Assembly: GCF_000189635.1 (NCBI RefSeq)
Contig: NW_002476143.1
Location: forward strand, 161,309-225,308
From: Tetrahymena thermophila SB210
Taxonomy: Eukaryota > Ciliophora > Oligohymenophorea > Hymenostomatida > Tetrahymenidae
Length of the DNA: 64,000 bases
Direction of reading: 5' to 3'
Part shown: positions 63,241 through 64,000 of the stretch, one piece after another
Layout of the letters: every line of letters begins with the position of its first letter
Numbering within the stretch: position 1 is the first letter of the stretch
Notes under the pieces: generated by a model
The model's database searches: none
Told to the model about the DNA's origin: nothing
Seen by the model: only the letters and a program-made list of their open reading frames with translations
Translations under genes and position numbers: made by a program

Positions 63241-63693
63241 ATTAATTAATTTACTTCTCCTTTTTATTAATTTTTTGAATTGCTTCTTTAAAATATTAAA
63301 AGTTTATCTTTAAAAATATAATATTTATTTTTTATATAGTGAGTGATGCAATTCTTATCATAGCTCAATCTAGCCAAGATATATTTTTTATAGTATTTCT
63401 TGCCTTAATACTTTCTGATAACTTTAAAAATTTAAGAATTAATTAATTAATTAGATTTCCAATCTAAATTATTTGCTTCAAAATATTAATTATATACTAA
63501 CCATTTTAAAAGCAATTTGTAACAAAATAGCATATTAAAAAGCCCATTTGTTTTAAATAACATAAATCAATATATAAAATACAGTTTAGCTTTAAAAATA
63601 ATAATAAATACATTTTAAATTAAAATCATTTTTATAAAAAAGTGAAAAGAAAAAATTAAGCAAAATAAATGTACATTATATATTATTTAAAGT
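63241..63693. other. Subtelomeric spacer
   Basis: About 450 bp of AT-rich DNA between the last gene's start and the telomere. It must contain that gene's promoter. No subtelomeric repeat family is visible. Confidence 0.6.
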
Positions 63694-64000
63694 GGGGTTG
63701 GGGTTGGGGTTGGGGTTGGGGTTGGGGTTGGGGTTGGGGTTGGGGTTGGGGTTGGGGTTGGGGTTGGGGTTGGGGTTGGGGTTGGGGTTGGGGTTGGGGT
63801 TGGGGTTGGGGTTGGGGTTGGGGTTGGGGTTGGGGTTGGGGTTGGGGTTGGGGTTGGGGTTGGGGTTGGGGTTGGGGTTGGGGTTGGGGTTGGGGTTGGG
63901 GTTGGGGTTGGGGTTGGGGTTGGGGTTGGGGTTGGGGTTGGGGTTGGGGTTGGGGTTGGGGTTGGGGTTGGGGTTGGGGTTGGGGTTGGGGTTGGGGTTG
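63694..64000 (+). repeat. Telomere, (GGGGTT)n
   Basis: About 51 perfect G4T2 hexamers run to the right edge without a single variant. The G-rich strand reads 5' to 3' outward, so this is a true chromosome end. The sequence and strict regularity are those of Tetrahymena-type macronuclear telomeres. The junction to unique DNA is abrupt (tatttaaagt then ggggtt). Confidence 0.99.

Noticed and set aside
1-64000. Paramecium as the source
   Set aside because: Same genetic code, but the telomere is pure GGGGTT without GGGTTT variants, and introns are mostly 55-120 nt rather than 20-35 nt.
1-64000. tRNA genes
   Set aside because: GTTCGA/GTTCAA-like cores (for example near 3713, 18796, 29277, 43199) lack a matching acceptor stem or lie inside coding sequence.

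Overview
The window is the right-hand end of a ciliate macronuclear chromosome. The last 307 bases are uninterrupted GGGGTT telomere repeats. Reading frames stay open only when TAA and TAG are read as glutamine, and every convincing gene ends in TGA. Introns are short GT...AG introns, mostly 55-120 nt, and the DNA is extremely AT-rich. Together this points to Tetrahymena or a close relative. The all-G4T2 telomere and the intron sizes argue against Paramecium. The species cannot be decided from the sequence. Standard-code ORFs badly fragment these genes, so the gene models here were read with the ciliate code.

Layout, left to right. 1-2251 (-): a large ribonuclease-inhibitor-type LRR protein running off the left edge. 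2613-3122 (+): a doubtful small gene. 3252-4964 (+): a TPH-like coiled-coil protein, followed by degenerate copies of its own 3' end. 5947-9467 (+): a class V aminotransferase-fold protein that has lost its PLP lysine and is fused to a coiled-coil/Q-rich tail. 9637-10420: a 358-bp tandem repeat. 10414-12327 (-): a SPRTN/Spartan DNA-protein crosslink protease. 13115-13931 (+): a COPI-associated-family membrane protein. 14640-15549 (+): COP9 signalosome subunit 8. 16499-17434 (+): a mitochondrial-looking protein with multiple HMG boxes. 18697-19543 (+): a small single-TM protein. 19590-24102 (-): a Na+/K+-ATPase-alpha-like P-type ATPase with degenerate catalytic motifs. 25187-33385 (-): a giant WNK-type kinase with a Q/N-rich tail. 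33974-34279 (-): a small gene. 34280-39468: about 5 kb with no convincing gene. 39469-41043 (-): a low-complexity, probably nuclear protein. 41721-43293 (-): a two-exon small protein. 45239-46387 (-): a metaxin/GST-like protein. 46890-49201 (-): a kelch plus coiled-coil protein. 49463-50700 (-): a SpoU-type RNA 2'-O-methyltransferase. 51529-56352 (-): a canonical P4-ATPase flippase. 57449-58472 (-): a two-TM protein. 58871-60310 (-): a flavin amine oxidase. 61618-63240 (-): an unknown protein whose start lies about 450 bp from the telomere.

Neighbouring genes do not form an evident pathway; this is ordinary eukaryotic gene order. Recurring themes are proteostasis and DNA repair (SPRTN, CSN8), mitochondrial function (HMG-box, metaxin-like and SpoU genes), membrane transport (two P-type ATPases), and two proteins that look like catalytically dead members of enzyme families. 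No tRNA, rRNA, CRISPR array or transposon was recognised. Promoters and polyadenylation sites cannot be placed reliably in DNA of this composition.
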